From Pseudodesulfovibrio thermohalotolerans (lineage in GTDB: Bacteria > Desulfobacterota > Desulfovibrionia > Desulfovibrionales > Desulfovibrionaceae): a stretch of DNA of 64,000 nt. The stretch covers positions 2,993,501 to 3,057,500 of the forward strand of contig NZ_CP120635.1 of assembly GCF_021353295.2 (NCBI RefSeq), written 5' to 3'. Positions 29,364 through 38,302 of the stretch are shown here, one piece after another. The position numbers and the translations under genes are program-made. Under the pieces are notes generated by a model. It saw only the letters and a list, made by a program, of their open reading frames with translations, was not told where the DNA came from and searched no databases. Every line of letters begins with the position of its first letter. Position 1 is the first letter of the stretch.

Positions 29364-29660
29364 CTAGCAGTTGCAGTCCGATGCTGCCTCTATGAAGATA
29401 AACTTGTCGAGCTTCCGCAGCAGGGAGTTGTCCACGCCGTCGATGTCGAGCAGTTCGGACATGTCCACGAACTCGCCGTTTTCCTCTCGGACGTTGACAA
29501 TTTCCTGAGCCAGCTCATGGCTGATGCCTTCGATGGCTTCGAGCTGCTCGACGGTAGCTACGTTCAGGTTGAGCTTGCCGTCATTGTCGGCGGCGAAGAC
29601 GGTGGAAGCGGACAGGGCCAGAGCCAGCAGCAGTGCGAAAGCGATGCAGATCTTTTTCAT
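29364..29660 (-). CDS. secreted helix-hairpin-helix protein with C-terminal CNC
   Basis: The longest frame starts at 29804, but ATG 29660 follows AGGAGC and gives a signal peptide (MKKICIAFALLLALALSASTVFAA), 98 residues in total. The mature part is a ComEA-like HhH domain (LNVATVEQLEAIEGI, then ELLDIDGVDNSLLRKL) and the protein ends SDCNC, an exposed cysteine pair. It mirrors the protein at 18909-19238 at the other end of the cluster. A scaffold or thiol-linked partner role is inference. Confidence 0.87.
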   Translation of the reverse strand: MKKICIAFALLLALALSASTVFAADNDGKLNLNVATVEQLEAIEGISHELAQEIVNVREENGEFVDMSELLDIDGVDNSLLRKLDKFIFIEAASDCNC

Positions 29661-29679
29661 GATCGTTGCTCCTAATGGG

Positions 29680-29883
29680 TTACCAGCCAAGATAGTGGTG
29701 GCTGTACATGAAGAACCAGGCCAGACAGGAGATGGCTCCGCTGGCGATGCCGGAAACGGTTTTCCTGAAAGGCGAAGCCGACTCGCGGTCCGCCTTGAAC
29801 ACACCCATGTACAGGGCCGCAGTGGTCAGGAGGACCAGCAGGACCGCGAACAGGGGCAGGATGACGTAATAGATGCCGTGCAT
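29680..29883 (-). CDS. small membrane protein, 67 aa
   Basis: It has two predicted membrane segments (residues about 5-27 and 44-62) joined by a basic loop and ends HHYLGW. AGGAGG lies seven bases before the ATG, so it is very likely translated. No family is recognised. It lies between the HhH gene and another tiny membrane protein in the same operon, and could be an anchor or a subunit of the transporter encoded upstream. Confidence 0.75.
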   Translation of the reverse strand: MHGIYYVILPLFAVLLVLLTTAALYMGVFKADRESASPFRKTVSGIASGAISCLAWFFMYSHHYLGW

Positions 29884-29892
29884 GATAGCCTC

Positions 29893-30045
29893 CTAAAGCA
29901 GGCCAAGGTACTGGCTGACGGTGATGACGGCCATGATGGCCACGGCGAACAGAATGCCCAGGGTATCCCGGTCCTGCTCTTCCACGCCCTTGTTGGCCAT
30001 GTAGTCGAAGCCGGTTTCATCGGTGGTGTGCGTATGTCTTGTCAT
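29893..30045 (-). CDS. small single-span membrane protein, 50 aa
   Basis: ATG 30045 is chosen because GGAG lies seven bases upstream; the longer frame has no such site. The protein has a polar N-terminus (MTRHTHTTDETGF) and one C-terminal membrane helix (GILFAVAIMAVITVSQYLGLL). It starts 13 bases after the end of the YeiH-like transporter gene, which suggests a small accessory subunit. No family is recognised. Confidence 0.7.
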   Translation of the reverse strand: MTRHTHTTDETGFDYMANKGVEEQDRDTLGILFAVAIMAVITVSQYLGLL

Positions 30046-30058
30046 CTCGATACTCCTA

Positions 30059-31219
30059 TTAGGCCGCGAGAAGGCCGGTTTTGGCGCACAGGGCGATGGC
30101 GGCGAGCAGCAGGACGATGCGCAGGACACCGGCAACGGCGGTCACCGCGACGCCCTTGAAGCCGTGCTGGGTGATCTCGCGGAAGGACATGGACAGGCCG
30201 AGTGCGCCCGCGGCCAGGGAAAAGTCCCACTTGACCATCTCGAAGATGGCGTGGTGAGCGGGCTCCTTGAACAGGTGCAGGCAGGTCAGGACCCACAGGA
30301 AGACGAACACGCCGAGCCAGATCGGGAAGGTCTTGATGCCCCGGGTTGCCATCACGGTTTCGTCGTCGCGCCGCCTGAGCTTGCGCACGAACATGACGAT
30401 GAAGACGTACAGGAATCCGGCGGGCATGATGACATGGCGGCCGACGTCGTACCAGGTGGCCCAGCGTCCGGCCTCGTAGCTGCTGCCGAAAGCGGCGAAC
30501 AACGACTGGGCGTTGTTGCCCACGCCCACAACGGACGCGAGGCCCATGGCCTTGGGGGTCAGCCCGATCCAGTCGCCCAGCACGGGCAGCAGGAACATGG
30601 AGACGAGCCCGAAGCCGATGACGCAGGCAGTGGAATGCACGACCTGACCGCCCTTGGCCTTGATGAGCGGCATGAGAATGGCGCAGACGTGGGGATCGCC
30701 GGTGGCCAGGCCGCCCGCGATGATGGAGCCGTGGCGGTCATCGAGCTTGAACAGCTTCGAGATCCACAGGGTCATGGTCGCAGTCAGGAACAGGAACACT
30801 GTGCAGATCAGGATGGGGGCCGCGCCGAGTTTGAAGGCGTGGCCGATCATGAAATGCGGAGCCAGCATGATGATGCCCAGGGGCATGAGCATGTGGATAT
30901 AAGACAGGCCGCGCTTCCAGCAGTCCGGCACGCCGAAGACGTTGCCGATTATCAGGCCGAGCAGCAGCGGATTCCACACGAAGTTGGAGTTGAGCACCTG
31001 AAAGAAGGACTGGTGGTGCACCGGGCCGATGACCCCGTCCAGCCAGGCGAACAGGTTCTGCAGGGTGAACGGGTTGGGCACCCCTGCCAGGTTGTTGCTG
31101 AAGATGGCGACGAAGAACATCGCCAACAGGCCGGGCAGGACCGCCTTCAGTCCGTAGAGGGCGCTGAACCAGGATTTACGGCCCAGGTCGTAGTTTATTG
31201 CCATGCTATCGGTATTCAT
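30059..31219 (-). CDS. YeiH/UPF0324-family membrane transporter (putative sulfate exporter family)
   Basis: This 386-residue protein has about ten membrane segments and family-like stretches (IIAGGLATGDPHVCAI, VVGVGNNAQSL). The family is annotated as putative sulfate exporters on limited evidence. GAGGAAA precedes the ATG. It sits between the 968-residue secreted protein and a run of small envelope proteins. In a cluster with arylsulfotransferase-like proteins, movement of sulfate or another sulfur oxyanion across the inner membrane is attractive but unproven. Confidence 0.82.
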   Translation of the reverse strand: MNTDSMAINYDLGRKSWFSALYGLKAVLPGLLAMFFVAIFSNNLAGVPNPFTLQNLFAWLDGVIGPVHHQSFFQVLNSNFVWNPLLLGLIIGNVFGVPDCWKRGLSYIHMLMPLGIIMLAPHFMIGHAFKLGAAPILICTVFLFLTATMTLWISKLFKLDDRHGSIIAGGLATGDPHVCAILMPLIKAKGGQVVHSTACVIGFGLVSMFLLPVLGDWIGLTPKAMGLASVVGVGNNAQSLFAAFGSSYEAGRWATWYDVGRHVIMPAGFLYVFIVMFVRKLRRRDDETVMATRGIKTFPIWLGVFVFLWVLTCLHLFKEPAHHAIFEMVKWDFSLAAGALGLSMSFREITQHGFKGVAVTAVAGVLRIVLLLAAIALCAKTGLLAA

Positions 31220-31249
31220 TGCATTTCCTCGTAATGTCTTAACAACCCG

Positions 31250-34156
31250 CTAGCGGCGGATGTGGGCGGAACCGCCGGTGTTCACAGAACCGCTGACCTT
31301 CTCTTGCGGGGCCTTGGAGCCGACGCGCCAATGATCCATGAAGCCGAGGCGCGGGAGCATGGACAGACGCAGGAAGCCTTCGATGGTCCCGTTCACGCCG
31401 ACCAGCACGTCCACGTTGTTGCGCGGGCGGAAGGCCAGGTTGTCGGTCTTGTGCACCTCGCCCTTGTATTCGGTCTCGATATGCCACGCGTGGACCATCT
31501 CGCCGTCGAAGCTGTCGAGCACGATGCGGAACAGCGGCTCGCCCTTCTCGTTCTTCGGGCCGTCGTACACGGGGTGATCCTTGTCCAGAATGATCGGCTC
31601 GGGGTTGTCGAGAAGCACCTCGTTGAGCTGGTAGCAGTGGCCGCACACGTCCGGGCGGACCATGAAGCGCGGGTCGTACTCGAAGGGAGTGTCGCGCTCC
31701 AGTTCCTGGATGCCGGTGAACAGCCAGAGGTTGGCCTTGCCGCCCTTGTAGGGATGCTTGAGATCCATCTCGGCCATGACCGAACCGACCTTGAACTGCA
31801 TCATGCGGGCGGTTTCCATGTGCTGGGGCAGAAGCTCGCGAGCCTTGTCGTTCAGCGGCCCGACGGTCTTGGCTGCGACGACCTTGCCGGCCTTGTCCAT
31901 CAGGGAGAGGTCGATGGTCCCGGCCTGCGTGTCGAGGCCGTCGCAGCGCAGGGTGTACTTGCCGAGCGGGGCGGTTTCACCCGCACCGAGGGCCAGCCCC
32001 TTGGGCTTCTTGTAGGTGTAGCTGATGCTTTGCAGCGAAGGAGTGCCGAACTCCTTGATCTTCACGTAGTTGGAGCCGATATACTCGGGCTGGATGTAGG
32101 TCGCGCCCTCGGAGAAGAGATCGGGCATGAAGTAACGGTCGTCGGCCGACTTGTCTTCGCTCAGTCCCTGGGCCAGGTAGAAGTGCGCGCCCCAGCGGTT
32201 GCCGGAGTACTTCATCAGCGACAGGGAGGCCACGGGACGGTCATCCAGATAGGTCTGGCCGGTGTAGCGCAGCGCCTTGTTGCGCACGCCGAGCAGCTCG
32301 TCCTGCCAGTACATCAGGTTGCCGTCGCCCATGGGCTGGTTCTTCCAGAAGTCCAGGTCGAAGTTCTTGCGAACGAAGGTCCCGGAGGTGAAAGTGGTCA
32401 GGTAGGCCCGCTTGCCCAGCAGGAAGAAGCTCTCCCCGGCCAGGGTGCGGATGTTGCGCGCGTTGCGCGAGGTGTAGCACAAGCCTGCGGGCGGAATGAC
32501 GATCCGGTTATTGCGATAGTCCACGTAGGAGCCGCGAACCATGACGGCCTCGGCCGACAGAAGGCGTTCCTTCTTGCGGTTTCGCGTAACCTTGCGCATG
32601 AGGCCCTTGAGCCTGGGCACGAAAGGCGCGGTATGATCGGGCTCGTAGAAGGAGGCGTCGGACACGGCCTTGGGGTAGGAGGTGAACTTGGACTCCTCGA
32701 CCACGGTGCCGTAGGAGGAATCCGCCAGCCGGGTCAGGAAGGAACGCTCGATCATCGGCTCAAGCACAGGCGAGGAGCCGAGGAAGAAGTCGATATCGTT
32801 CTTTCCCTCTTCGGGCCACATGACCATGTTGTCCGTGCGCATGAAGTAGTAGTCGCGCACGTACAGATCGCGGACCACATCCCCGTCGATACCGTCGACC
32901 ACCACCTTGAAGGCCTCGCGATTCCAGATATCCGAGTACTTGACCGGACCGTCATAGGAAGTCGTGTCCTTGTCGAAAACGATCTCGCGATTGTTTTCGA
33001 GAAGCAGGCGATGGAGCATCCCGGTCTTGAGATTGGGTTCGAGAACCACGTTGTACCGGTCATCCAGAGGCCAGGGCTGGCCGTTCTTGACGGTGACCAG
33101 ATCGCGGTAGACCACGAAGGAGAAACGACCTGAGGAATAGCCGTGGGACTTGCCCGTGGACCAGGGCACGAAGTCCGAGTCCTTGAGGAAGGAAGGATCG
33201 ATTACGATTTCCACCCGCATGTCCAGCTCGGGGATGGTCAGGCTGTACTTGTCCAGCTCGCCCGGGCGGGTCTTGTATTCCTGGGCGGTGGTCGGCTTGA
33301 CCAGTTTCTCGGCCAGGACCTCGCTGCCGGTGAAGTTGGTCACGCGGACCAAAAACCCGTCAGGCTGCCTGAAGGCGTAAATGCGCTTGTTGAAATAGTA
33401 GCGGTAGTCCTCCTGGCGCAATTCCAGGATGATGGGCCGCTGGAGGGAGAAGGTGGCCTCGGTGATCTCCGGGAACTCGATGGAGGCGAATTCTGCCTCG
33501 TCGAAGTCCACGTTCCGGGCGACGTATTTGCTGGCACCGAAATAATAGGTGTTGTCCAGGTAGAACTTCTCCAACTGGGGATTGAGCCCTTCTTCGAGGC
33601 TGATCTTCCGGACCTCCTCCCGCTTGGGGAACTTGGAGGCGATGGGGAACTCCAGCGGGAAGCCGCCCGAGGGCGAGATGACCGCGAACTCGGCGTAGGG
33701 CACGTCGTAGTGGTCGGTGGAATAGTCGAACCACAGCCGGTAGCCCGAGTCGCCCAGCGGAGAGCGGTCGCCCTTCTTCAGGGCCACGTCGCGGAAAGTC
33801 CGCATGGAGGTCTTGAGGTCCACCAGATAGGTGTGTTCGCCCAGAACCAGGAACGGGTCGCGCATGAGCGGCCTAGCGTCGTGGGACGTCTCGGACAGGT
33901 AGAACAGCCCGCCGGGCTGCACCGTGGCCTTGCCCTCCGCGATCTCGCTGCCGCGCAGCACGATCGCCTCGGTCAGGCTCTTTTTCTGTCCGAACTGGTT
34001 CTTGAAGACCTTGTTCCGGAGACCCGCCAGATGCGGCAGGAAGGTCATGTCCGCGGACGGCGACAGGCCGTGCGGATCGGTTGCGGCCGTCCCGGCGCCC
34101 GGAAGCGCGAGGAGCAGTGCCATGGCAAGGGCCAGTACTCTGAATGTGTGTTGCAT
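31250..34156 (-). CDS. large secreted protein with internal duplication, 968 aa
   Basis: It begins with a Sec signal peptide (cleavage near GTA, residue 24) and has no membrane anchor afterwards. The first and second halves are related: FLPHLAGLRNKV with EAIVLRGS, GLFYLSE and FLVLGEHTYLVD near the N-terminus correspond to FVPRLKGLMRKV with EAVMVRGS, GLCYTSR and FFLLGKRAYLTT near residue 520. Each half is beta-rich, with a DRxYFM/DNMVMWPEE-type region. There is a single CGHC near the C-terminus. No family is recognised. It is the first gene of the operon and may be a large periplasmic binding or scaffold protein. Confidence 0.8.
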   Translation of the reverse strand: MQHTFRVLALAMALLLALPGAGTAATDPHGLSPSADMTFLPHLAGLRNKVFKNQFGQKKSLTEAIVLRGSEIAEGKATVQPGGLFYLSETSHDARPLMRDPFLVLGEHTYLVDLKTSMRTFRDVALKKGDRSPLGDSGYRLWFDYSTDHYDVPYAEFAVISPSGGFPLEFPIASKFPKREEVRKISLEEGLNPQLEKFYLDNTYYFGASKYVARNVDFDEAEFASIEFPEITEATFSLQRPIILELRQEDYRYYFNKRIYAFRQPDGFLVRVTNFTGSEVLAEKLVKPTTAQEYKTRPGELDKYSLTIPELDMRVEIVIDPSFLKDSDFVPWSTGKSHGYSSGRFSFVVYRDLVTVKNGQPWPLDDRYNVVLEPNLKTGMLHRLLLENNREIVFDKDTTSYDGPVKYSDIWNREAFKVVVDGIDGDVVRDLYVRDYYFMRTDNMVMWPEEGKNDIDFFLGSSPVLEPMIERSFLTRLADSSYGTVVEESKFTSYPKAVSDASFYEPDHTAPFVPRLKGLMRKVTRNRKKERLLSAEAVMVRGSYVDYRNNRIVIPPAGLCYTSRNARNIRTLAGESFFLLGKRAYLTTFTSGTFVRKNFDLDFWKNQPMGDGNLMYWQDELLGVRNKALRYTGQTYLDDRPVASLSLMKYSGNRWGAHFYLAQGLSEDKSADDRYFMPDLFSEGATYIQPEYIGSNYVKIKEFGTPSLQSISYTYKKPKGLALGAGETAPLGKYTLRCDGLDTQAGTIDLSLMDKAGKVVAAKTVGPLNDKARELLPQHMETARMMQFKVGSVMAEMDLKHPYKGGKANLWLFTGIQELERDTPFEYDPRFMVRPDVCGHCYQLNEVLLDNPEPIILDKDHPVYDGPKNEKGEPLFRIVLDSFDGEMVHAWHIETEYKGEVHKTDNLAFRPRNNVDVLVGVNGTIEGFLRLSMLPRLGFMDHWRVGSKAPQEKVSGSVNTGGSAHIRR

Positions 34157-34460
34157 ATCCCTGTTTCCTGAAAAGCTGAGTTCAACGTCCTATGGACAAC
34201 CTGCCCTTCCTGGAAACAAGAAGCGTACCAACCCGACGTTTTTCCACTTTCTCCTTCTTTTTCAGACTATTATAAAAAAACGACAAAAAGGCCGCTCAAC
34301 GCTTGTGTGCGATTGGCCGCACAGCAAAAACCTCGTGTGTTTGACCCTACGCACACTCACGGGCGGGGCCGGATGCAAATGAGCCCGCCCGCCGCAGGGG
34401 TGCTTCGCGGCGGACGGGCAGGTGCCGGGACAGGCCCGGACTTGTCGACGTTGCGGCCGG
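34157..34460. other. intergenic region with hairpin at its left end
   Basis: It holds the promoter region of the 968-aa protein gene (AT-rich near 34230-34300) and, at about 34383-34422, a GC-rich imperfect inverted repeat with a weak T stretch on the minus strand that could end the Hdr operon. No gene is seen. Confidence 0.45.
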
Positions 34461-35759
34461 TCAGAGCCCCACGTTCTTGAGATCCTCGCCCAGATACTCG
34501 CGCTCGTTCTCGCCGAGGATGCCGAGAGAGAGGCAGATGAGCGTCCACAGGTGGACCACCGGGAACCCGGCCTCGTAGTGTTCGCTCAGATCATGGATCT
34601 GGGAGTGGCAGTTGTGGCACGGCGCGATGCAGTAGTCGGCCTTGGTCCTGAGAATCTGCTCCAGCTTGATCTTGCCGTAGGCCCGCCGCTCCTCCGCGAA
34701 GCCGGATTGCAGGAATCCGCCCCCGCCGCCGCAGCAATAGTTGTTTGACTTGTTGGGCCACATGTCGATGAAGTTCTCCTCACCCACCACGGACTTGACC
34801 ACGAAGCGCAGGTCCTCGGCCACCGGGTCGCGCAGGGACTTGCGGACCAATTGGCAGGGGTCCTGAACCGTGAAGGTCACGCCCAGGTCCTTGTTCCAGT
34901 CGGAATTGACCGGCAGCTTGCCCTCGCGAATCCACTTCGCGTACAGACGAATGATGGACTCCATCTCGAAGCTGTGCTCAACGTTGTATTTTTGCAGTCC
35001 GGCCCGGACCGCGTAGAATTCGTGTCCTCACTCCGTATTGAGCCAGACTTTGCACTCCAGGTCCTCCACCGCCTTGGCCTTGTTCCGGACCACCTTCTCC
35101 CACGAATCGTCGTCGGCCAGGAACATGCAGTAGTTCTCGGCGGCCCACCCCTTGGTGGAGTAGGTCCAGTCCGCGCCGACAAGATTGAGTATCTTCCACA
35201 GCGGGACCATCTCATCCGGCTCGGTTACCGGCTCGCGCGAATTCTGGTTAAGGAAGTAATAGGCCCCCTTCCTGTCGATGGACACCTCCAGGTTCTCCAT
35301 GCCCGGCTGGGTCTCGCGGACCTCTTCGAGGACATCCTCGACCACGAACTTGAAGTCCTCGCTGGACGCGCCCATGGCGCTGTTGCCCGGCGTGGACAGG
35401 GCCTGCTCGCAGGACCCGAGAATCCCCTTGGGACGCTCCTCGCGGGGCCAGGACTGGCGGCAGTAGTAGACCAACTGCGGGATATCCACCTCCATGGGAC
35501 AGGCGTGGACGCACCGCCGGCACATGGTGCACAGCCAGACCCACGGCGTGGACCGGATTTCCTCCTCCTGGCCGTAGAGGGCCAGGCGCAGGAACCTGCG
35601 CGGGTCCATGTCGTGCATCCCCGTGGCCGGGCAGCCCGAGGAGCAGGCACCGCAGGCCAGGCACATGTTCAGATTGCCGCCCTCGGGCAACAGTTCCTTG
35701 ACCTTATCCACCAACGCCGACCGCTTCGGCTCGATCAGCAGTTCCGCAGCTTCGCCCAT
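34461..35759 (-). CDS. CCG-domain iron-sulfur selenoprotein (HdrD/TmcB-like)
   Basis: The frame runs from ATG 35759 (AAAGGAG upstream) to 34461 with one TGA at 35028-35030; read as Sec it gives 432 residues with Sec244. The N-terminal half has two [4Fe-4S] motifs (CLACGACSSGCP, CTMCRRCVHACP). The C-terminal half has a CCG-type region (DPCQL, YCCGGGGG, CHNC). The TGA sits in NTE-U-GHE, where related Fe-S oxidoreductases have NTECGH. A hairpin with loop GGC follows at 16-34 nt. It would handle electrons or disulfides in the Hdr-like pathway and is the last gene of the operon. Confidence 0.88.
34994..35012 (-). promoter_or_regulatory. candidate bacterial SECIS element of the CCG-domain selenoprotein
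   Basis: An 8-bp stem (one G-U pair) closes a GGC triloop at nt 24-26 after the UGA on the mRNA, matching the bacterial SECIS geometry and the other two elements in this window. Confidence 0.75.
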
Positions 35760-35804
35760 GGTTCACTCCTTTCGCGCCGCCTGGCGCATCGTGTGCCGCG
35801 TGAC

Positions 35805-35834
35805 GTTCCGGGGACGGAAGGCCGTCCCCGGAAC
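35805..35834 (-). other. intercistronic hairpin between Usp and the CCG selenoprotein gene
   Basis: A perfect 13-bp stem (35805-35817 with 35822-35834, four-base loop) lies between the two genes without a T run. It probably acts in mRNA processing or stability and could separate expression levels within the operon. Confidence 0.6.
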
Positions 35835-35854
35835 AGGTTTTGTCCGTGGCCGGA

Positions 35855-36760
35855 TCAGACCATGGCCTCGGCCTCGACCACCGCGCCGGCCTGGTCGTAC
35901 ATGAGACCGCAGCGCAGGTCGAAGTGCCGGTTGACGCTCATGGTCGGACACGGCGCGTTAAGGGCCACCTGGGTCACGGTGGAGCCCAGGAACGCCTTCT
36001 CGGGGTCGCGCTCCTTGGAATGGTGAGCCATGATGAGCAAGTCCGCGCCGCCCTGCCGGGCCGTGCGCAGAATCTCCATGGCAGGCTCGCCCATGTCCGC
36101 CTTGAAGGAACAGTTGGGGATGCCGTCCAGCCGCTTGCCGTACTCGGTCTCCAGACGGTTCACGCATTCGCCCTGGCCCGGCCCGCCGGGCTCGCTGACG
36201 TGCATGACCACCAGATTGGCCTTGTACTGACGGGCCATCTGACCGCCGTAGGACACGGCGCATTCGGCCTGATCCGAGAAATCCGTGGCGACCACGATGT
36301 TCTCGAACAGCGGCTCCTTGCACTCCACATCCTCGTGCACGATCATGACCGGGCACCGGGCGCGCTGGCTGACGCGCTCAAGAGTGCTGCCCGCCATGCC
36401 CCACATCTTTGAACGGCGCTCCTCGTATTCCTTGGTATGCGGCCCCATGACGATGAGGTCCGTATTCTTCTGCCGCGCCAGACGCAGCAGCTCGTTGTGC
36501 GGGATGCCCGGCACGACCACGATCTGCGCACTCGGGATGGTTCCCAGGTGTTCCTCGTACATTTCACGAATCTTGCCGCTGAGCTGATCGGTTTCGCCCG
36601 AAGGCGCGAGGTGCTCGATAGAGCCCCAGCCCTGCGCCATCCCGGCCACATGGGCCAGATAGAGCTTGGACTCGAACTTGACGGCAAATTCGACCGCCGC
36701 CTTGACCGCACAGGCATCAATGCCGGTGGGCGTGACGCCCACGATAATGTCCTTGAACAT
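35855..36760 (-). CDS. tandem universal stress protein
   Basis: This 301-residue protein has two UspA-like domains, the first starting DIIVGVTPTGID and ending CPVMIVHED, the second starting NIVVATDFSDQAE and ending CPTMSVN. The nucleotide-binding GxxGS pattern is visible as GMAGS and FLGS. It lies inside the Hdr-like operon between hdrB and the CCG selenoprotein. Usp proteins bind ATP or act as regulators, so it may tune the complex under energy stress; this is inference. Confidence 0.9.
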   Translation of the reverse strand: MFKDIIVGVTPTGIDACAVKAAVEFAVKFESKLYLAHVAGMAQGWGSIEHLAPSGETDQLSGKIREMYEEHLGTIPSAQIVVVPGIPHNELLRLARQKNTDLIVMGPHTKEYEERRSKMWGMAGSTLERVSQRARCPVMIVHEDVECKEPLFENIVVATDFSDQAECAVSYGGQMARQYKANLVVMHVSEPGGPGQGECVNRLETEYGKRLDGIPNCSFKADMGEPAMEILRTARQGGADLLIMAHHSKERDPEKAFLGSTVTQVALNAPCPTMSVNRHFDLRCGLMYDQAGAVVEAEAMV

Positions 36761-36784
36761 GACTAGCCCCCTTTCCTTACTGGT

Positions 36785-37705
36785 TTATCCGTTCAAACCC
36801 GCTGTTTCGTCCTCGTCTCCGGGCGCGGGCACGGCCCACGCCCTGTCTGCAATCCCCCGCCTGACCGCCGGGGTCATGGTCAGATTGGCGGCCAGTTGCA
36901 CGTCCTTTTCGTCCAGCCCCATGGCCAGCCCCAGAAGCTGGGTCAGGTAGAGCACCGGCACGGACTGCCCGCCCGCCTTGCGCGCCTTGGCCTGATAGGC
37001 CTCCAGGTTCATCTGGCACAGGGGACACACCGTGACGATGGCGTCCGCTCCGGCCGCGTCGTTCAAAATCTCGGCCACGGACCGGATGGCCACCTCGGGA
37101 TGGCCCATCATCAGCGAGGCCCCGCAACACCTGTTGGACATGTCGAAACGGTAGACCTCGCCGCCCATGGCCTCGATGAACGGCTCCATGGAAACCGGCC
37201 TGCCCGGATCGTCGAAAACCGGATAGGGCCGCAGTATCTGGCACCCGTAATAGGGCGCGACCTTCATGCCCTGAAGCCCGTCGGTGATCTTCTGCTCCAC
37301 GATCTTGGCCCCCACGTCATTCTTGAGCACATCGAGGAGATGGCGCACCAGGACCTCGCCCCGGTAGTGCAGGCCCGAGGCGGCCAGGACCTCGTTGACC
37401 CGGCCATGCAGACGGCGGTCGCCGACCACCTCGCGGTTGACCTTCAACAGGTTGAGGTAACAGGCCGAGCACGGTGCGAGCACGTCCAGCCCGTCCATCT
37501 CCTGCTCCACGATGGCCAGGTTGCGGGCGGGCAGGGCGTAGTTCATGAGCCTGCTGACAGGCTCGGCCGCGCTCGCCCCGCAGCAGGTCCAATCCGGAAT
37601 CTCGATAAGCTCGCAGCCGAGCCGCTCCATGACCAGACGAGTGGAAACGTCGAACTCGCAGGCGCTCTCCGTCAGCGAGCATCCGGGATAATATGCGTAC
37701 TTCAT
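36785..37705 (-). CDS. hdrB: heterodisulfide reductase subunit B-like (CCG domains)
   Basis: This 306-residue protein has both CCG cysteine motifs of HdrB: YPGCSL, WTCCGAS and CSACYLN in the first half, then YYGCQ, CCGAS and CPLCQMN in the second. In methanogen HdrB these bind two non-cubane [4Fe-4S] clusters that reduce a disulfide. The start overlaps the hdrC stop by four bases. In an organism without coenzymes M and B the disulfide substrate is unknown. Confidence 0.93.
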   Translation of the reverse strand: MKYAYYPGCSLTESACEFDVSTRLVMERLGCELIEIPDWTCCGASAAEPVSRLMNYALPARNLAIVEQEMDGLDVLAPCSACYLNLLKVNREVVGDRRLHGRVNEVLAASGLHYRGEVLVRHLLDVLKNDVGAKIVEQKITDGLQGMKVAPYYGCQILRPYPVFDDPGRPVSMEPFIEAMGGEVYRFDMSNRCCGASLMMGHPEVAIRSVAEILNDAAGADAIVTVCPLCQMNLEAYQAKARKAGGQSVPVLYLTQLLGLAMGLDEKDVQLAANLTMTPAVRRGIADRAWAVPAPGDEDETAGLNG

Positions 37706-38271
37706 GACAGCCCCTCCATTTCACGGGCCTTTGCGAACATGGGCCTGAGCACGTCCCCCCGCCCCTTGCCGGGCAGGTGCACCTTGCCCTTGCCGATCAT
37801 GCGCACGCCCAAGGGAAGGAAGGAGAGCGGCAGCATGGGATCGCGGCTCTTGATGAAGTACCGCTGCATCATGCTCGTCTCCTGCACCCGGCCGTGGGCC
37901 TCCACGTCGTCCATGAAGGCCGCGTAGAAGGCCTGGTTCCGCCGGGCGGACCGGCTTCCCTCGACTCCGGCCAGCCGCTTCAGACCGGCCATGGCCGAGG
38001 TCAGCTTGAGGCCGCGCGGACAGCGCAGCGTGCACATGTAGCAGGCCGAGCACATCCAGAAGGTCTTGCTTTCGAGTATCCGGTCGAGCATTCCGAACTG
38101 AATCATCCGCCACATGGCCCGGGGGGTGATGTCCATGGCGTGCCAATTGGGGCAGGAGGCCGTGCAGGTGCCGCACTGCATACACGCACCCACGGTTTCC
38201 CTGAGCTCCTTGAGCACCATCTGATCGGCCTCCGACGCCGGGCTCCACGTCTCCCTGACTGCTCCGTTCAT
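37702..38271 (-). CDS. hdrC: heterodisulfide reductase subunit C-like ferredoxin
   Basis: ATG 38271 is chosen over a TTG upstream because AAGGAG lies eight bases before it, giving 189 residues. Two [4Fe-4S] motifs are present (CMQCGTCTASCP and CSACYMCTLRCP), as in HdrC, with a helical C-terminal part. It transfers electrons from HdrA to HdrB. Its stop overlaps the hdrB start. Confidence 0.92.
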   Translation of the reverse strand: MNGAVRETWSPASEADQMVLKELRETVGACMQCGTCTASCPNWHAMDITPRAMWRMIQFGMLDRILESKTFWMCSACYMCTLRCPRGLKLTSAMAGLKRLAGVEGSRSARRNQAFYAAFMDDVEAHGRVQETSMMQRYFIKSRDPMLPLSFLPLGVRMIGKGKVHLPGKGRGDVLRPMFAKAREMEGLS

Positions 38272-38302
38272 GCGATATCTCCTTGGCAATGTGTTGCCCG
38301 GC

